The notes: generated from the letters alone by a model not told the origin. DNA of 64,000 nucleotides from Halomonas sp. DQ26W (GCF_003339685.1 NZ_QPKI01000009.1:52630-116629), one strand, 5' to 3'; positions 8,647-19,728 are shown, numbered from the stretch's first letter. Made by a program: numbers and translations.

Positions 8647-9072
8647 ATGGCTACCGAACGCACTCTTTCCATCATCAAGCCCGACGCTGTCGCCAAGAAC
8701 GCCATCGGCGAGATCATCGCTCGCTTCGAGAAGGCCGATCTCAAGGTCGTGGCCGCCAAGATGCTGCACCTCTCCGAAGAGAAGGCCGGCGGTTTCTACG
8801 CCGAGCACAAGGAGCGCCCCTTCTACATGGACCTGGTCGGCTTCATGACCTCGGGTCCGGTCGTCGTGCAGGTGCTGGAAGGCGAAGATGCCATCGCCAA
8901 GAACCGCGAGCTTATGGGCGCCACCAATCCGAAGGAAGCGGCACCGGGCACCATTCGCGCCGACTTCGCCAAGACCATCGATGCCAATGCTGTGCATGGC
9001 TCCGACTCTCCGGCATCCGCCGAGCGAGAAGTGGCGTATTTCTTCAATGCCGACGAAATCTGCCCGCGCTAA
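8647..9072 (+). CDS. ndk: Nucleoside diphosphate kinase
   Basis: 141 residues from ATG 8647 ([18 protein letters not shown]), behind ACGGAGA about eight bases upstream; an in-frame ATG at 8575 is too early. It carries the family motifs SIIKPDAV, the substrate region [22 protein letters not shown] and the active-site histidine in [20 protein letters not shown]. It transfers the gamma phosphate from ATP to NDPs through a phosphohistidine. Its position between the isc genes and rlmN is conserved. The TAA abuts a repeat element at 9073. Confidence 0.96.
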   Translation: MATERTLSIIKPDAVAKNAIGEIIARFEKADLKVVAAKMLHLSEEKAGGFYAEHKERPFYMDLVGFMTSGPVVVQVLEGEDAIAKNRELMGATNPKEAAPGTIRADFAKTIDANAVHGSDSPASAEREVAYFFNADEICPR

Positions 9073-9214
9073 GGGAACTCTGATTTATTGCTGCGCTCGA
9101 TATCTTGGCCGCCGGCGGTGCTCAAAATCCTCACCTAGTACCGCATAGGCTCCGGTTTTTGCGCTCCGGCGGCGACCAACCTATCTTCGCTCGCGGCAGA
9201 AATCAGCAGCCCCC
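9073..9214. repeat. Miniature inverted-repeat element, copy C1
   Basis: About 142 bp starting on the base after the ndk stop. The ends are imperfect inverted repeats: GGGAACTCTGATTTATTGC on the left, and on the right the reverse complement of GGGGGCTGCTGATTTCTGC. The middle (GCGGTGCTCAAAATCCTCAC, then ATAGGCTCCG and GCGCTCCG) matches the element after trkH at 34102-34244. No coding function seen. Confidence 0.65.
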
Positions 9215-9230
9215 TATGGCAGCTATCTGC

Positions 9231-9253
9231 GAGCGGGGGTCATGCCCCCGCTC
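9231..9253. terminator. GC-rich hairpin before rlmN
   Basis: Nine-bp perfect stem GAGCGGGGG (9231-9239) with CCCCCGCTC (9245-9253), loop TCATG. No U-run follows, so it may be a weak terminator or a stabilising hairpin in the rlmN leader. Confidence 0.4.
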
Positions 9254-9280
9254 TCGTCCTGCCCCGACCTATGTGATGCC

Positions 9281-10405
9281 ATGACCGCCACCGCTTCCCA
9301 ACGCACCAATCTGCTCGGCATGACTCGCGAGGAGTTGGAAGAGTTCTTCCTCACCATTGGCGAGAAGAAGTTTCGTGCCGCCCAGGTGATGAAATGGATC
9401 CACCACGAAGGCTGCGACGACTTCGCGGCCATGACCAACCTGTCCAAGGCGCTACGCACGCGCCTGGCCGAGGTGGCCGAGATTCGTGGGCCGGTGGTGG
9501 CCTATGAGGGCACCTCCAGCGACGGTACCCGCAAGTGGGTGCTGGAAGTGGAAGACGGCACCTATGTGGAGACCGTGCTGATCCCCGCCGAGAACGGCAA
9601 GCGGCGCACCCTTTGCGTCTCCTCCCAGGTCGGCTGCTCGCTGGATTGCAGTTTCTGCTCCACCGGCAAGCAGGGCTTTCAACGTAACCTCTCCAGCGCC
9701 GAGATCATCGGCCAGGTCTGGGTGGCAAGCAACAGCTTCGGCCCACGCCGCGACACCGCCAACCGCCCCGTCACCAACGTGGTGATGATGGGCATGGGCG
9801 AGCCGCTGTTGAACTACGACAACGTTGTGCCGGCCATGAAGCTGATGCTGGACGACAACGGCTACGGCCTCTCCAAGCGTCGCGTCACTCTATCAACGTC
9901 CGGCGTGGTTCCCATGCTAGACAAGCTGGGCAACGAGCTCGACGTGAGCCTGGCCATCTCGTTGCATGCCGCCACCGATGAGCTGCGCAGCAAGCTGGTG
10001 CCACTGAACCGCAAGTACAACATTCGCTCCCTGCTGGACGCCTGTCAGCGCTATCTTGCCAAGTGCGACGACACGCGGATGGTGACCATCGAATACACCC
10101 TGATCAAGGACGTCAACGATCAGCAGGTGCATGCCGAGCAACTCGCCGAACTGTTGCGCGAGTTGCCTTGCAAGATCAATCTCATTCCCTTCAACCCCTT
10201 CCCCCACTCGGGCTATGAGACACCGTCACGCAACCAGACGATGCGCTTCCAACAGTGGCTCTACGAACTGGGCTACACGGCCCCGGTTCGCAGTACACGC
10301 GGCGACGATATCGATGCCGCCTGTGGTCAGCTGGTGGGTCGGGTCAAGGATCGCACCAAACGGCATGCGCGCTATATTCGCTCGATACAGATCGACGCCG
10401 ACTGA
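9281..10405 (+). CDS. rlmN: Dual-specificity 23S rRNA/tRNA adenine-C2 methyltransferase RlmN
   Basis: 374 residues from ATG 9281 ([19 protein letters not shown]). An earlier ATG at 9242 lies in the loop of a hairpin and is rejected. Radical-SAM enzyme: the [4Fe-4S] cysteines are C119, C123 and C126 ([12 protein letters not shown]), with [22 protein letters not shown] and a C-terminal catalytic cysteine in [10 protein letters not shown]. It methylates C2 of A2503 in 23S rRNA and A37 in some tRNAs. The ndk-rlmN-pilW order is conserved in Pseudomonas. Confidence 0.96.
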   Translation: MTATASQRTNLLGMTREELEEFFLTIGEKKFRAAQVMKWIHHEGCDDFAAMTNLSKALRTRLAEVAEIRGPVVAYEGTSSDGTRKWVLEVEDGTYVETVLIPAENGKRRTLCVSSQVGCSLDCSFCSTGKQGFQRNLSSAEIIGQVWVASNSFGPRRDTANRPVTNVVMMGMGEPLLNYDNVVPAMKLMLDDNGYGLSKRRVTLSTSGVVPMLDKLGNELDVSLAISLHAATDELRSKLVPLNRKYNIRSLLDACQRYLAKCDDTRMVTIEYTLIKDVNDQQVHAEQLAELLRELPCKINLIPFNPFPHSGYETPSRNQTMRFQQWLYELGYTAPVRSTRGDDIDAACGQLVGRVKDRTKRHARYIRSIQIDAD

Positions 10406-10504
10406 AGCGGGCAGGCGCCTTGACTTCAACACGTCACGGCGCTTTGATGGACAGGCTTTTTTACCCGCCACCACTGCCCGATGAGTTCTTTGCATGAGGA
10501 TGCC

Positions 10505-11239
10505 ATGACGCTCTGCCCCTCCCTGTCCTCCCGACTCAGGCCGCTTTCACTGATGGCGATGCTCGCCGGATCGCTGTGGCTGACCGGCTGTGCCAGCCAG
10601 CCCGAGCGGGGCGATGGCAGCAGCCCCGCCGAGGCGTTCACCGAACTGGGCATGGCCTACCTGGAGCAGGGCAACCTTCCACGCGCCATCGCGGCGCTCA
10701 ATCGCGCCCTGGAAAGCGATGCAAGAAATCCTCAGGCACTTCAGGCCATGGCCATTGTCTATCAGCGACAGGGCGAAGACGAACTGGCCGACGAGACCTT
10801 CCAGCAGGCCCTGAAGGCGGACCCAGACTACAGCCGAGCGCGCAACAACTACGCTGCCTTTCTCTATGACAAAGGTCGCACGGCCGAGGCCTGCGAACAG
10901 CTCGAGATGGCTTCCCGTGACACCCAGTACGCCAACCGTGCCCAGCTATTTGCCAACCTGGGGCAGTGCTATTGGGAGATGGGGAATCTGGCCAAGGCTC
11001 GAAGCAACCTCGAGCGCGCCCAGAGCCTCGAACCGCGCAGTCCGAGGAGCTACTTTGCGCTGGCCGAACTGGAGCTGACGCTAGGAAATCCGGAGCGTGC
11101 CCGCCATCAGTTGGATGCCTTCATCCGGCTGGCGGGAATGACACCGAATGCCCGGGCGCTGGCCAACGAAATTGCCGTGGCCCCAAGCGGGAGCACAGCC
11201 GTCACCCCTGACCCGGACACCGTACGTGACGCCCCTTGA
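10505..11239 (+). CDS. pilW: Type IV pilus biogenesis/stability lipoprotein PilW (PilF)
   Basis: 244 residues from ATG 10505, with GAGG at about 10497-10500; an in-frame ATG at 10481 lacks a site. A signal peptide ends in the lipobox LTGC (cysteine about residue 30), followed by tetratricopeptide repeats (AFTELGMAYLEQGNLPRAIAAL, ALQAMAIVYQRQGEDELADE, LFANLGQCYWEMGNLAKARSN). PilW/PilF lipoproteins help assemble the PilQ secretin in the outer membrane. Order rlmN-pilW-rodZ-ispG matches Pseudomonas. Whether this strain makes type IV pili cannot be told from the window. Confidence 0.88.
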   Translation: MTLCPSLSSRLRPLSLMAMLAGSLWLTGCASQPERGDGSSPAEAFTELGMAYLEQGNLPRAIAALNRALESDARNPQALQAMAIVYQRQGEDELADETFQQALKADPDYSRARNNYAAFLYDKGRTAEACEQLEMASRDTQYANRAQLFANLGQCYWEMGNLAKARSNLERAQSLEPRSPRSYFALAELELTLGNPERARHQLDAFIRLAGMTPNARALANEIAVAPSGSTAVTPDPDTVRDAP

Positions 11240-11269
11240 TCAACGATTCATGACGAAGGATGCTCAGCC

Positions 11270-12262
11270 ATGAGCGACAATCACAATATCGATACCGTCG
11301 ACTTCGGGTCCCAGGCCTCTCCCGGCGAACTACTGCGCCGGGAGCGAGAAAACCAGGGTCTCTCCCGCGAAGAAGTTGCTACGGCGCTCAACCTTCGGCC
11401 GGCCGTTGTCAGCGGGCTGGAAGAGGACAACTACGAGCAGATCCCCGTTGCCGCCTACCGTCGCGGCTACCTGCGTGCCTATGCCCGCCTGCTGGGCATG
11501 GAAGATGGACCCGTTCTTGAATCCTATGCCAACCGCTTCAGCAGCCAGGAAATGGAGCAGCGGGTGACTCCAGTGAACGTCTCCCGCCCCCCCTCACGTA
11601 TAGGTGCCTGGCTGTTCAAGCTGGTGACCCTGCTGGTGATTGCCGGTCTGATCGGGCTTACCCTGGTGTGGTGGCAAAGCCGGGGTGGTAACGAGCTGTT
11701 AGATTTGGGCGACAGCAGCCCTGTCTCGGTGGACAACCTCGATGGCACCACTACCGTGGTGGAAGAGGAGCCGCCTCCCGCAGTCGCAGAGTCCCTGCCA
11801 CCGCTGCCCGAGGAAGGCGTCGACCCGATCGGCTCCCAGGCACCTGCCGCCCCGTCCCCCCAGGTCGACCCGACTGGGGCCGAGCGGCTCGCGGTAGTCG
11901 GCGACACCGGCGAGCCGATTCCCGCGCCCGTCGAAGGGGTGGCCGAGGAAGTTGCTGAAACGCCCGACATCGTCACCGAGGAGGAGTCCGAAACCGTCGA
12001 GGCCCCTGCTGCTGGCGATGTGCGGGAACTGCAGTTGACCTTCAACGAGCAATCCTGGACCGAGATCTTCGATGCCAATAACCAGCGCATCTTCGTTGGG
12101 CTCCAGGAGCCCGGCACCACCGCCAGCGTGGAGGGCGAACCGCCTTTCCGCATGACTATCGGCAATGCCACCGGTGTCGAGCTGATATGGCGTGACGAAT
12201 CGGTCGATCTTGCTGCACGCGCCGGTGCCAACAACGTTGCCCGCTTCACTCTGGGAGAATGA
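11270..12262 (+). CDS. rodZ: Cell-shape protein RodZ
   Basis: 330 residues: an N-terminal helix-turn-helix of the RodZ type ([43 protein letters not shown], about 17-60), one transmembrane helix ([22 protein letters not shown], about 113-134), a low-complexity Pro/Glu-rich linker, and a C-terminal DUF4115 domain ([21 protein letters not shown]). RodZ links MreB to the elongasome in the inner membrane. The ispG start codon lies 11 bp after its stop, suggesting co-transcription. Confidence 0.92.
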   Translation: MSDNHNIDTVDFGSQASPGELLRRERENQGLSREEVATALNLRPAVVSGLEEDNYEQIPVAAYRRGYLRAYARLLGMEDGPVLESYANRFSSQEMEQRVTPVNVSRPPSRIGAWLFKLVTLLVIAGLIGLTLVWWQSRGGNELLDLGDSSPVSVDNLDGTTTVVEEEPPPAVAESLPPLPEEGVDPIGSQAPAAPSPQVDPTGAERLAVVGDTGEPIPAPVEGVAEEVAETPDIVTEEESETVEAPAAGDVRELQLTFNEQSWTEIFDANNQRIFVGLQEPGTTASVEGEPPFRMTIGNATGVELIWRDESVDLAARAGANNVARFTLGE

Positions 12263-12272
12263 TTCCGTCACC

Positions 12273-13388
12273 ATGCACGCTCAATCGCCCATCATTCGAC
12301 GTAAGTCCCGCCAGATACATGTCGGCAAGATTGCGGTAGGGGGGGGTGCCCCCATCTCCGTGCAGAGCATGACCAACACCGACACACTTGACGTGGCCGC
12401 CACCGTAGCCCAGATACGCCAACTGGAAGCCGCCGGGGCCGACATCGTGAGGGTCTCGGTGCCGACCATGGAGGCCGCCGAGACCTTCGGCCGCATCAAG
12501 CGCGAGGTCGAGGTACCGCTTGTGGCCGATATTCACTTCGACTACAAGATCGCTCTGCGCGTCGCCGAGCTCGGCGTCGATTGCCTGCGCATCAACCCCG
12601 GCAACATCGGTAAGGAAGAGCGAGTTCGCGCCGTGGTCAGTGCCGCCCGCGATAACGGCATTCCCATCCGCATCGGCGTCAACGCCGGGTCGCTGGAGAA
12701 GGAGCTGCAGCGCAAGTATGGTGAGCCGACACCGGAAGCCCTGGTCGAATCGGCCATGCGCCATATCGACCATCTCGACCGACTCGACTTCCAGGAGTAC
12801 AAGGTCAGCGTCAAGGCCTCGGATGTGTTCATGGCGGTGGCCGCCTACCGCCAGCTTGCCACGCTGATCGAGCAGCCGCTGCACCTGGGCATTACCGAGG
12901 CAGGCGGCCTGCGCTCGGGCACCGTGAAGTCCTCCATTGGCCTGGGCATGCTACTGATGGACGGCATCGGCGACACAATTCGTGTCTCGCTCGCCGCCGA
13001 CCCGGTAGAGGAAATCAAGGTTGGCTTCGACATGCTAAAGAGCCTGCGCCTGCGCGCCAAGGGTATCAACTTTATCGCCTGCCCCAGCTGCTCGCGCCAG
13101 AATTTCGATGTCATCGGCACCATGAACGCACTTGAGGAGCGGCTCGATGACATCATGACGCCACTCGACGTTTCCGTGATCGGCTGCGTGGTCAATGGCC
13201 CTGGTGAAGCCAAGGAGGTCGATGTCGGCCTCACCGGTGGCTCGCCCGCCAACCTCGTCTATATCGACGGCAAGCCCGCCTCCAAGCTGAGCAACGACAA
13301 TCTGGTCGATGACCTCGAGCGCTTGATTCGCGAGCGGGTACGCCTGAAAGAGCAGGCCGAACAGGATGTGCTCGCCCGCAGCCAGTGA
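12273..13388 (+). CDS. ispG: 4-hydroxy-3-methylbut-2-enyl diphosphate synthase IspG
   Basis: 371 residues from ATG 12273 ([19 protein letters not shown]), 11 bp after rodZ; E. coli IspG is 372. It catalyses the penultimate step of the MEP isoprenoid pathway. Visible motifs: [43 protein letters not shown], and the cluster cysteines in [11 protein letters not shown] and [14 protein letters not shown]. An in-frame ATG at 12192 lies inside rodZ and is rejected. Confidence 0.96.
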   Translation: MHAQSPIIRRKSRQIHVGKIAVGGGAPISVQSMTNTDTLDVAATVAQIRQLEAAGADIVRVSVPTMEAAETFGRIKREVEVPLVADIHFDYKIALRVAELGVDCLRINPGNIGKEERVRAVVSAARDNGIPIRIGVNAGSLEKELQRKYGEPTPEALVESAMRHIDHLDRLDFQEYKVSVKASDVFMAVAAYRQLATLIEQPLHLGITEAGGLRSGTVKSSIGLGMLLMDGIGDTIRVSLAADPVEEIKVGFDMLKSLRLRAKGINFIACPSCSRQNFDVIGTMNALEERLDDIMTPLDVSVIGCVVNGPGEAKEVDVGLTGGSPANLVYIDGKPASKLSNDNLVDDLERLIRERVRLKEQAEQDVLARSQ

Positions 13389-13413
13389 GCCGGGCGACAA
13401 CAAGGAGTCAGCA

Positions 13414-14742
13414 TTGAGCAAGTCCCCAGTCAGCAATAAAGAGCCGAGCAAGAAAAAGATCCAGGCCATTCGCGGCATGAACGACCTGCTGCCGGAGCAC
13501 TCGTCGCTATGGCAGTACTTCGAGGGCAAGGTGCAGTCGCTGATGCAGCGCTACGGCTACGCCGAGATTCGTACGCCAATCGTCGAGCAGACCGCGCTGT
13601 TCGCCCGCTCCATCGGCGAAGTCACTGACATCGTCGAAAAGGAGATGTATACCTTCGAGGATCGTAATGGTGACAGCCTGACCCTGCGCCCAGAGGGCAC
13701 GGCAAGCTGCGTGCGCGCCGCTATGGAGAACGGTATGCTGCACAACCAGACCCAGCGGTTGTGGTACCAGGGCCCAATGTTTCGCCACGAGCGCCCGCAG
13801 AAGGGACGTTATCGGCAGTTTCATCAGGTCGGTCTGGAAGCTTTCGGCCTGGACGGTCCCGACATCGACGCCGAGGTGATCCTGCTCTCGGCACGGCTGT
13901 GGAAGGAACTGGGCCTGCTCGAGCATGTCACCCTGGAGCTCAACTCACTGGGCTCAAACGAGGCACGTGCCACCTATCGTGACAAGCTGGTGGCCTATTT
14001 CGAGGCGCACCGCGATCAGCTCGACGAGGATTCCCTGCGCCGCCTGACCAGCAACCCGCTGCGCATCCTGGATTCGAAGAACCCTGACATGGCGCCGATG
14101 CTGGCCGATGCGCCCCGGCTCATGGACCACCTGGACGACGGATCCCGCGAGCACTTCGAGCAGCTCACGGCCCTGCTTGAGGCGGCCGGCATCGACTACG
14201 TGATCAATCCGCGCCTGGTGCGTGGCCTTGACTACTACTGCCGTACCGTCTTCGAATGGACCACCACGGCGCTGGGCAGCCAGGGCACGGTATGTGCTGG
14301 CGGACGCTATGACGGCCTGGTTGAGCAACTCGGCGGCAAGCCGACCCCGGCCGTGGGCTTCGCCATGGGCATCGAACGGCTCATTCTGCTGCTGCAGACC
14401 CTGGAGCTGGTGCCCCCAAGCGCCCTGGAGGAGCTGGACGTCTACCTGCTGCCCATGGATGATGACGCCACTGCCAGCGCCATGCTGCTGGCCGAGCAGC
14501 TACGCACGTCGCTGCCTGACCTGCGTTTGCAACTGCACTGCGGGGGAGGCAGCTTCAAGAGTCGCATCAAGAAGGCCGACAAGAGCGGTGCCCGCCTCGC
14601 CCTGCTGCTGGGTGAGGATGAATTGGCCAATGATCGAGTGACCCTGAAGTTCCTGCGCGAAGCGCGTGATCAGCAGAGCCTGAATCGGCGCTCGATAGGC
14701 ACCGACCTCGCCACATTGTTGTCAGGCAAAGCTGTTGGATAA
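13414..14742 (+). CDS. hisS: Histidyl-tRNA synthetase
   Basis: 442 residues from a TTG start at 13414, chosen because AAGGAG at 13402-13407 sits six bases before it; an ATG at 13366 lies inside ispG. A class II synthetase: [12 protein letters not shown], motif 2 ([22 protein letters not shown]), the histidine-specific [12 protein letters not shown], motif 3 ([15 protein letters not shown]), then the anticodon-binding domain. It charges tRNA-His. The ispG-hisS-yfgM-bamB-der order is the standard gammaproteobacterial block. Confidence 0.95.
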   Translation: MSKSPVSNKEPSKKKIQAIRGMNDLLPEHSSLWQYFEGKVQSLMQRYGYAEIRTPIVEQTALFARSIGEVTDIVEKEMYTFEDRNGDSLTLRPEGTASCVRAAMENGMLHNQTQRLWYQGPMFRHERPQKGRYRQFHQVGLEAFGLDGPDIDAEVILLSARLWKELGLLEHVTLELNSLGSNEARATYRDKLVAYFEAHRDQLDEDSLRRLTSNPLRILDSKNPDMAPMLADAPRLMDHLDDGSREHFEQLTALLEAAGIDYVINPRLVRGLDYYCRTVFEWTTTALGSQGTVCAGGRYDGLVEQLGGKPTPAVGFAMGIERLILLLQTLELVPPSALEELDVYLLPMDDDATASAMLLAEQLRTSLPDLRLQLHCGGGSFKSRIKKADKSGARLALLLGEDELANDRVTLKFLREARDQQSLNRRSIGTDLATLLSGKAVG

Positions 14743-14788
14743 TGCGATCGCCTGACCCGAACCGGACATGCTGTAAAGGAGACCGCCC

Positions 14789-15448
14789 GTGGCGGAGCTG
14801 AGAACTGAAGAAGAGCAGCTGGATGCTATCAAGCGATGGTGGAAGGAGAACGGCACCGCGTTGGTCGCCGGTGTAGCCCTCGCCGCTGCCGGCATATTCG
14901 GCTGGAACGCCTGGCAGAACTATCAGGAAAACCAGTCCGAGGCGGCTTCGCTGCGCTACCAGCAGTTGGTCAACCTGGCAGACTCGGAAACGCTGGATGG
15001 CGAAGGCCTTGCCCGAGCCCGCACGCTTGCCGACGAGATCGTCGACAACCATGGCCGCACGCTCTATGCCGACATGGCACGGCTGATCGATGCTCGCCTG
15101 GCCGTGGAACAGGACGACCACGATGCCGCACAGGCCGCATTGCGCGCGGTGATCGAGACCAGCGGGCGTGAGTACCTCCAGGGTCTGGCGCGACTGCGCC
15201 TGGCGCGACTGCAGATCGCCCAGGGCGATGCCGAATCGGCTCTCGATACCCTCGGCAGCGGCATCCCCGACGCGCTTGCTGCCCAGCGGGCCGATATTCG
15301 CGGTGACGCCCAGCTCGCGTTGGGCCGCCAAGACCAGGCGCGCGAGGCCTGGCGTGAAGCGCTGGCCCACGCCGAGCAGCGTGACCAACCGATCTATGGT
15401 GTCCAGCTCAAGCTGGAAGATCTTGGTGTTGAAGAGGCGATACTATGA
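14789..15448 (+). CDS. yfgM: YfgM-family tetratricopeptide membrane protein
   Basis: 219 residues from GTG 14789, behind AAGGAG at about 14777. The short cytoplasmic start (MAELRTEEEQLDAIKRWWKENG) is the YfgM signature, followed by a membrane helix (TALVAGVALAAAGIFGWNAW, about 23-42) and a periplasmic TPR-like domain. In E. coli YfgM associates with PpiD and the Sec translocon. Its end overlaps the bamB start by four bases. Confidence 0.9.
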   Translation: MAELRTEEEQLDAIKRWWKENGTALVAGVALAAAGIFGWNAWQNYQENQSEAASLRYQQLVNLADSETLDGEGLARARTLADEIVDNHGRTLYADMARLIDARLAVEQDDHDAAQAALRAVIETSGREYLQGLARLRLARLQIAQGDAESALDTLGSGIPDALAAQRADIRGDAQLALGRQDQAREAWREALAHAEQRDQPIYGVQLKLEDLGVEEAIL

Positions 15449-16611
15449 TTTCTATCATGCGGCGCAATGCATCCCTGGCCATTGTTGCCACGCTCACTAT
15501 CGGCCTGCTGGCCGGTTGCGCCAACAAGTCAGAGCCACGCTATTCGCCCAAAGAACTCACTCGCTTCGATGCCACCGCCGAGCTGCATAGCGACTGGCGC
15601 CAGCGGGTTGGCCAGGGACTGGGGCGGGCCCAGTACCCCATTGCCCCGTCGCTGGACGACGGCACCCTCTATGCCGCCGACGAGCGCGGCCGGGTAATGG
15701 CATTCGATGCCAACAGCGGCAGCCGGCTGTGGCAAAAGGACCTCGATGTCGGCGTTTCCAGCGCCCTGACCGCCGTGGCCGGCGAGATTTACCTGGGCAC
15801 GCGAAATGGCGAAGTGCTGGCGCTCAGCCAGGCCGACGGTGACGTGTTGTGGCGCTCGCGGGTTCCCAGTGAAGTACTGGCCGCTCCCCAGCCTACCCAG
15901 CAGCTGCTGGTGGTGCAGAGCGTCGATGGCAGCATCACCGCCCTGAACCGCAGCAACGGCCAGGAGCGCTGGTCGCACAGCACCACCGAACCCGCCCTTA
16001 CCCTGCGCGGCACCGGCACGCCGTCGGTGATCGACCCAGTGACCTTCGCTGGCTTCGCCAACGGTCGTCTGGTCACCCTGGACAATCGCAGTGGACAGCC
16101 ACTTTGGGAGCGGCGCATTGCCGTGCCACAGGGCCGCAGCGAGGTCGATCGCATGGTCGATCTAGGCGGCCAGCCGGTACTGACGCCGGATGGACGCCTG
16201 TTCGTGACCAGTTACAACGGACGCCTGGTGGCCCTGCAGGCCAACACCGGTGAAATTCTGTGGGAGCGTGAACACTCCAGCCACCTGACACCGGTCCTGG
16301 TCGGCGACCGCCTCTTCACCGTCAACGAAGCCAGTCACCTGATCGCCATCGATGCGCGCAGCGGCGAGGAAGTGTGGCGCAACCGCGATCTCGAAGGGCG
16401 CTGGCTCACCGCCCCGGCCTTCGCCGGCGGCAACCTGGTGGTGGGCGACTTCGAGGGCTACCTGCATCTGGTCGATACCCAGAGCGGTCGCTTCACCGCC
16501 CGAACCCGGATAGACAGCTCGGGCATCAGTGTGCGGCCTGTCACCGATGAGCGGCGCATCTACGTGCTGGCCAATAACGGTCGCCTGGAAGCCCTGGACA
16601 TCCGCCGATGA
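15445..16611 (+). CDS. bamB: Outer membrane protein assembly factor BamB
   Basis: 388 residues starting ATG 15445, overlapping yfgM (ATGA). A signal peptide ends in lipobox LLAGC (about residue 26). The rest is an eight-bladed PQQ-type beta-propeller with recurring G-x-[39 protein letters not shown] and GEEVWRNRD blades. BamB is a lipoprotein of the BAM complex that inserts outer membrane beta-barrels. It shares an ATGA overlap with der. Confidence 0.95.
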   Translation: MISIMRRNASLAIVATLTIGLLAGCANKSEPRYSPKELTRFDATAELHSDWRQRVGQGLGRAQYPIAPSLDDGTLYAADERGRVMAFDANSGSRLWQKDLDVGVSSALTAVAGEIYLGTRNGEVLALSQADGDVLWRSRVPSEVLAAPQPTQQLLVVQSVDGSITALNRSNGQERWSHSTTEPALTLRGTGTPSVIDPVTFAGFANGRLVTLDNRSGQPLWERRIAVPQGRSEVDRMVDLGGQPVLTPDGRLFVTSYNGRLVALQANTGEILWEREHSSHLTPVLVGDRLFTVNEASHLIAIDARSGEEVWRNRDLEGRWLTAPAFAGGNLVVGDFEGYLHLVDTQSGRFTARTRIDSSGISVRPVTDERRIYVLANNGRLEALDIRR

Positions 16612-18011
16612 CGCCTGTGATTGCCCTGGTCGGCCGGCCCAATGTGGGCAAGTCGACCCTGTTCAACCGCCTGACCCGCTCGCGGGACGCTCTGGTGGCT
16701 GACTTCCCTGGCCTCACCCGCGACCGCAAGTACGGTAACGGCCTGCTCGGCAACAAGAGTTATACGGTCATCGACACCGGCGGCATCAGCGGGGACGAGG
16801 AAGGTATCGACGCCGCCATGGCCGAACAGTCGCTAGCGGCCATCGATGAGGCCGACATCGTGCTGTTCATGGTCGATGCCCGGGCCGGCCTCAACGTAGC
16901 CGACGAGGCCATCGCCAACCACCTGCGGGTCAACCAGAAGAAGACCTGGCTGGTGGTCAACAAGACCGACGGCCTGGAAGAGCACTCGGCCATGGCCGAT
17001 TTCTGGGCGCTGGGGCTCGGCGATCCCTTCCCCATCGCCGCGGCCCACGGTCGCAACGTCACCACCCTGATCGAGACGGTACTCGAGCGCTTTCCCGAAC
17101 GCGACGAGAGCATCCCTGCCGACACCGGCACCAAGGGGATTCGCATCGGCGTGATCGGCCGGCCCAACGTGGGCAAGTCGACCCTGGTCAACCGGCTGCT
17201 GGGCGAGGAGCGGGTCGTGGTCTTCGACGAGGCCGGCACCACCCGGGACGCCATCGAGATCCCCTTCGAACGCCGCGGCAAGCCCTATGTGCTGATCGAT
17301 ACCGCCGGCGTGCGGCGACGCAAGAACGTCCGCGAGACCTTCGAGAAGTTCTCGATCATCAAGACCCTGGAGGCGATCAAGGAGTGTCATGTCGCCGTCA
17401 TGGTGCTGGATGGCAGCAGTGGTCTAGTAGAGCAGGACCTGCATCTTCTCGACTACGTGCTGACCACCGGACGTGCCCTGGTGCTGGCGGTCAACAAGTG
17501 GGACGGGCTGGAGACCGAGGCCAAGGAGAAGATGCGCGCCGAGATCAAGCGCCGCCTGGGCTTCGCCGACTACGCCGAGCTGCACTTCATCTCGGCCCTA
17601 CACGGCACTGCGGTGGGTGACCTCTATCCCTCCATCGAACGCGCCTTCGCGTCCGCCAATAGCCACTGGTCGACCAACCGTCTCACCACCCTGCTGCAGG
17701 ATGCCGTCAGCCAGCATTCGCCCCCCCTGGTGCAAGGCCGCCGCATCAAGCTGCGCATGGCGCATCAGGGCGGCAGCAATCCGCCCATCATCGTGGTGCA
17801 CGGCAACCAGACCGAGGCACTGCCCGAAGCCTACAAGCGCTACCTGATCAATACCTTCCGCAAGGTGCTCAAAGTTCGCGGCACGCCGATTCGCTTTGAA
17901 TTCCGCTCCGGCAGCAACCCCTTCGACCCCATGGCCGACACCAGCGATCGCGAGAAAGCCAAGAAGCGTGAGTTGGGTCGTACCAAGGAGGCTCGCAAGA
18001 GCCGTCGCTGA
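16608..18011 (+). CDS. der: Ribosome-associated GTPase Der
   Basis: 467 residues with two tandem Era-like G domains: the first starts [22 protein letters not shown] with VVNKTDG; the second has [30 protein letters not shown] and VNKWDG. A C-terminal KH-like domain ([22 protein letters not shown]) follows. The tail is basic ([21 protein letters not shown]). Der is needed for 50S subunit maturation. It is the last gene of the hisS-yfgM-bamB-der run. Confidence 0.97.
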   Translation: MTPVIALVGRPNVGKSTLFNRLTRSRDALVADFPGLTRDRKYGNGLLGNKSYTVIDTGGISGDEEGIDAAMAEQSLAAIDEADIVLFMVDARAGLNVADEAIANHLRVNQKKTWLVVNKTDGLEEHSAMADFWALGLGDPFPIAAAHGRNVTTLIETVLERFPERDESIPADTGTKGIRIGVIGRPNVGKSTLVNRLLGEERVVVFDEAGTTRDAIEIPFERRGKPYVLIDTAGVRRRKNVRETFEKFSIIKTLEAIKECHVAVMVLDGSSGLVEQDLHLLDYVLTTGRALVLAVNKWDGLETEAKEKMRAEIKRRLGFADYAELHFISALHGTAVGDLYPSIERAFASANSHWSTNRLTTLLQDAVSQHSPPLVQGRRIKLRMAHQGGSNPPIIVVHGNQTEALPEAYKRYLINTFRKVLKVRGTPIRFEFRSGSNPFDPMADTSDREKAKKRELGRTKEARKSRR

Positions 18012-18111
18012 AGCACCCACCGCGTCAGGCGTCGCCGACCCCCGGTAGGCGGCGCCGCTTCCCCGTCGTGTCTTGGCTCTTTCCGGTTACTGTTCCGTTG
18101 CTGAAATTTTC

Positions 18112-18140
18112 TTGACAGCAAGACCCACCAAACCTGAAAT
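18112..18140 (+). promoter_or_regulatory. Sigma-70 promoter for the 18.2-kb lipoprotein gene
   Basis: Perfect -35 TTGACA (18112-18117), 17-bp spacer, -10 TGAAAT (18135-18140), about 50 bp before the next ATG. Confidence 0.6.
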
Positions 18141-18189
18141 ACGCCCATTTGCCATTCGCTGCTGCCCTTCCGGGCAAGGATTTCCTTGC

Positions 18190-18831
18190 ATGATCCTGAC
18201 CCGCTTACTGACGAAATTCTTCCTGTGCCGTCGGCGCTGGCGCCCACTTGCCCCGCTGAGCTTGGCCATGCTGCTCACCGGCTGCCTGGCACTGCCCCAG
18301 ACCGGCCTGTTCGCCTTCCGCCTGGCGGTCACCTCCCTGGGGGTCGAAGAGGTACGTATCGGCTCCTACGCCGTGGATGCCCGCCTCGACACCAGCGATA
18401 TCATGTCACTGGCGCTGTCGAGTCTCGGTGCCGGCAGCCTGCCGGTGCAGGCGACCCTGGCCATGGGTCTGGGGCTGCCCACCGGGATGCCGCCGGTGGA
18501 AATGTCAGGCTTTCGCTGGACGCTGGACATGCCGGGCGTCGAACCGGTCAGCGGCAACTACGAGCAGGACGTGACCCTGACTTCGGGTGACGATGCCAAC
18601 TTGCGCCTGCCGGTGGCCTTCGACCTGCTCGATGGCGGCCGCGAGCGACTGGCCCCCATGGTGGAACTGGCAAGCCAGCTGGCCCGCCAGGGCGAACTGC
18701 CCGCCGGCAGCGAGCTGGCCATCACCCCCGGCGACCTGCACGGCCTGGGCATGACCCTGCCCGCGGGCCTGCTCACCCCCACCATCCGCCTGGGCGTGGG
18801 AGAGGACGGCAGGCTGATACCTCGCGGGTAA
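18190..18831 (+). CDS. Putative lipoprotein of unknown function
   Basis: 213 residues from ATG 18190, with AAGGA at 18177-18181. After a basic N-terminus (CRRRWR) a hydrophobic stretch leads to LLTGC, a good lipobox (cysteine about residue 33). The mature part has alternating hydrophobic beta-like segments (FRLAVTSLGVEEVRIGSYAVDARLD, VEMSGFRWTLDMPGVEPVSGNYEQDVTLTSGDDANLRLPVAFDLLDG), which recalls the LEA/WHy-type beta-sandwich, but I cannot name a family with confidence. It has its own promoter and is convergent with the DUF815 gene, with about 30 bp between them. Confidence 0.75.
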   Translation: MILTRLLTKFFLCRRRWRPLAPLSLAMLLTGCLALPQTGLFAFRLAVTSLGVEEVRIGSYAVDARLDTSDIMSLALSSLGAGSLPVQATLAMGLGLPTGMPPVEMSGFRWTLDMPGVEPVSGNYEQDVTLTSGDDANLRLPVAFDLLDGGRERLAPMVELASQLARQGELPAGSELAITPGDLHGLGMTLPAGLLTPTIRLGVGEDGRLIPRG

Positions 18832-18861
18832 ACGCTGACGGAACCGGGGCGCGTCTGGCGG

Positions 18862-19728
18862 CTACTTCCCGTGCAGGCGACGACGCCCCACCCAGTGGCT
18901 GGCAAACTGCCAGGCCCCGCGGCCGCTGCGGCCACCACGCAGGGTAGCGAAGCGGATCGCCTCGGCGCGGGCTTCGCTCCCCCAGTCCTTGGCACTGCCC
19001 AGTTGGGTGACCCAGTGGCAACAGGCCTCCAGGTAGGTGTCCTGATTGAAGGGATAGAAACCCAGCCACAGGCCGAAACGGTCGGAAAGCGAGATTTTCT
19101 CCTCCACGGCATCGCCATGGTGCAGCTCGTCTCCCACCAGTTGCGACGCCTCGTTGTCCGACAACGATTCGGGAAGCAGGTGGCGGCGATTGGAGGTGGC
19201 ATACAGCAGCACGTTCTCCGGCGGCCCGGTCAGGGCTCCGTCGAGCACGCTTTTTAGTGCCTTGTAGGCGTCATCGTGGCCCTCGAAGGAGAGATCGTCA
19301 CAGTAGACGACGAAACGCTGGGGCTGATGACGTAGCTGCTCCACCAGGGTCGGCAACCCGGAGAGGTCATGGCGGTCGACCTGTACCAGTCTGAGCCCTT
19401 CCGCCGCCAGGCTGTTGAGCAGAGCACGAATCAGCGACGACTTGCCGCTGCCACGGGAGCCCCACAGCAGGGCATGGTTGGCCGGTAGCCGCTGCAGGAA
19501 GGCGCGGGTGTTGTCGATCAACGCCAGCTTCTGGCGTTCGATGCCCAGCAGGTCGTCCAGTGCCAGGGCATCGCGGGGCGGCACCGGCAGCAGCCGCCCG
19601 CCCAGGGCGTGGCGCTGCCACAGGGCGGCCACATCGCGTTCCCAGTCGACCTCCTCGGGTACCGGGGGCAACCAGTGCTCCACGTGATCGAGCAGGCGGG
19701 ACAGGCGTCGGGTGAGTTCGGAATCCAT
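18862..19728 (-). CDS. DUF815-family AAA ATPase
   Basis: 288 residues. A Walker A motif WGSRGSGKSSLIRALL (about 88-103) and a Walker B-like VVYCDDLSFE (about 139-148) are followed by VLLYATSNRRHLLPE and EEKISLSDRFGLWLGFYPF, which is the DUF815 pattern. These proteins are predicted cytoplasmic ATPases of unknown substrate. It is convergent with the lipoprotein gene and divergent from the M48 protease gene. Confidence 0.85.
   Translation of the reverse strand: MDSELTRRLSRLLDHVEHWLPPVPEEVDWERDVAALWQRHALGGRLLPVPPRDALALDDLLGIERQKLALIDNTRAFLQRLPANHALLWGSRGSGKSSLIRALLNSLAAEGLRLVQVDRHDLSGLPTLVEQLRHQPQRFVVYCDDLSFEGHDDAYKALKSVLDGALTGPPENVLLYATSNRRHLLPESLSDNEASQLVGDELHHGDAVEEKISLSDRFGLWLGFYPFNQDTYLEACCHWVTQLGSAKDWGSEARAEAIRFATLRGGRSGRGAWQFASHWVGRRRLHGK

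Noticed and set aside
9073..9241. Small reading frames within elements C1, C2, A, B and D
   Set aside because: No start signals or similarity to transposases; the sequence is explained by inverted-repeat elements.
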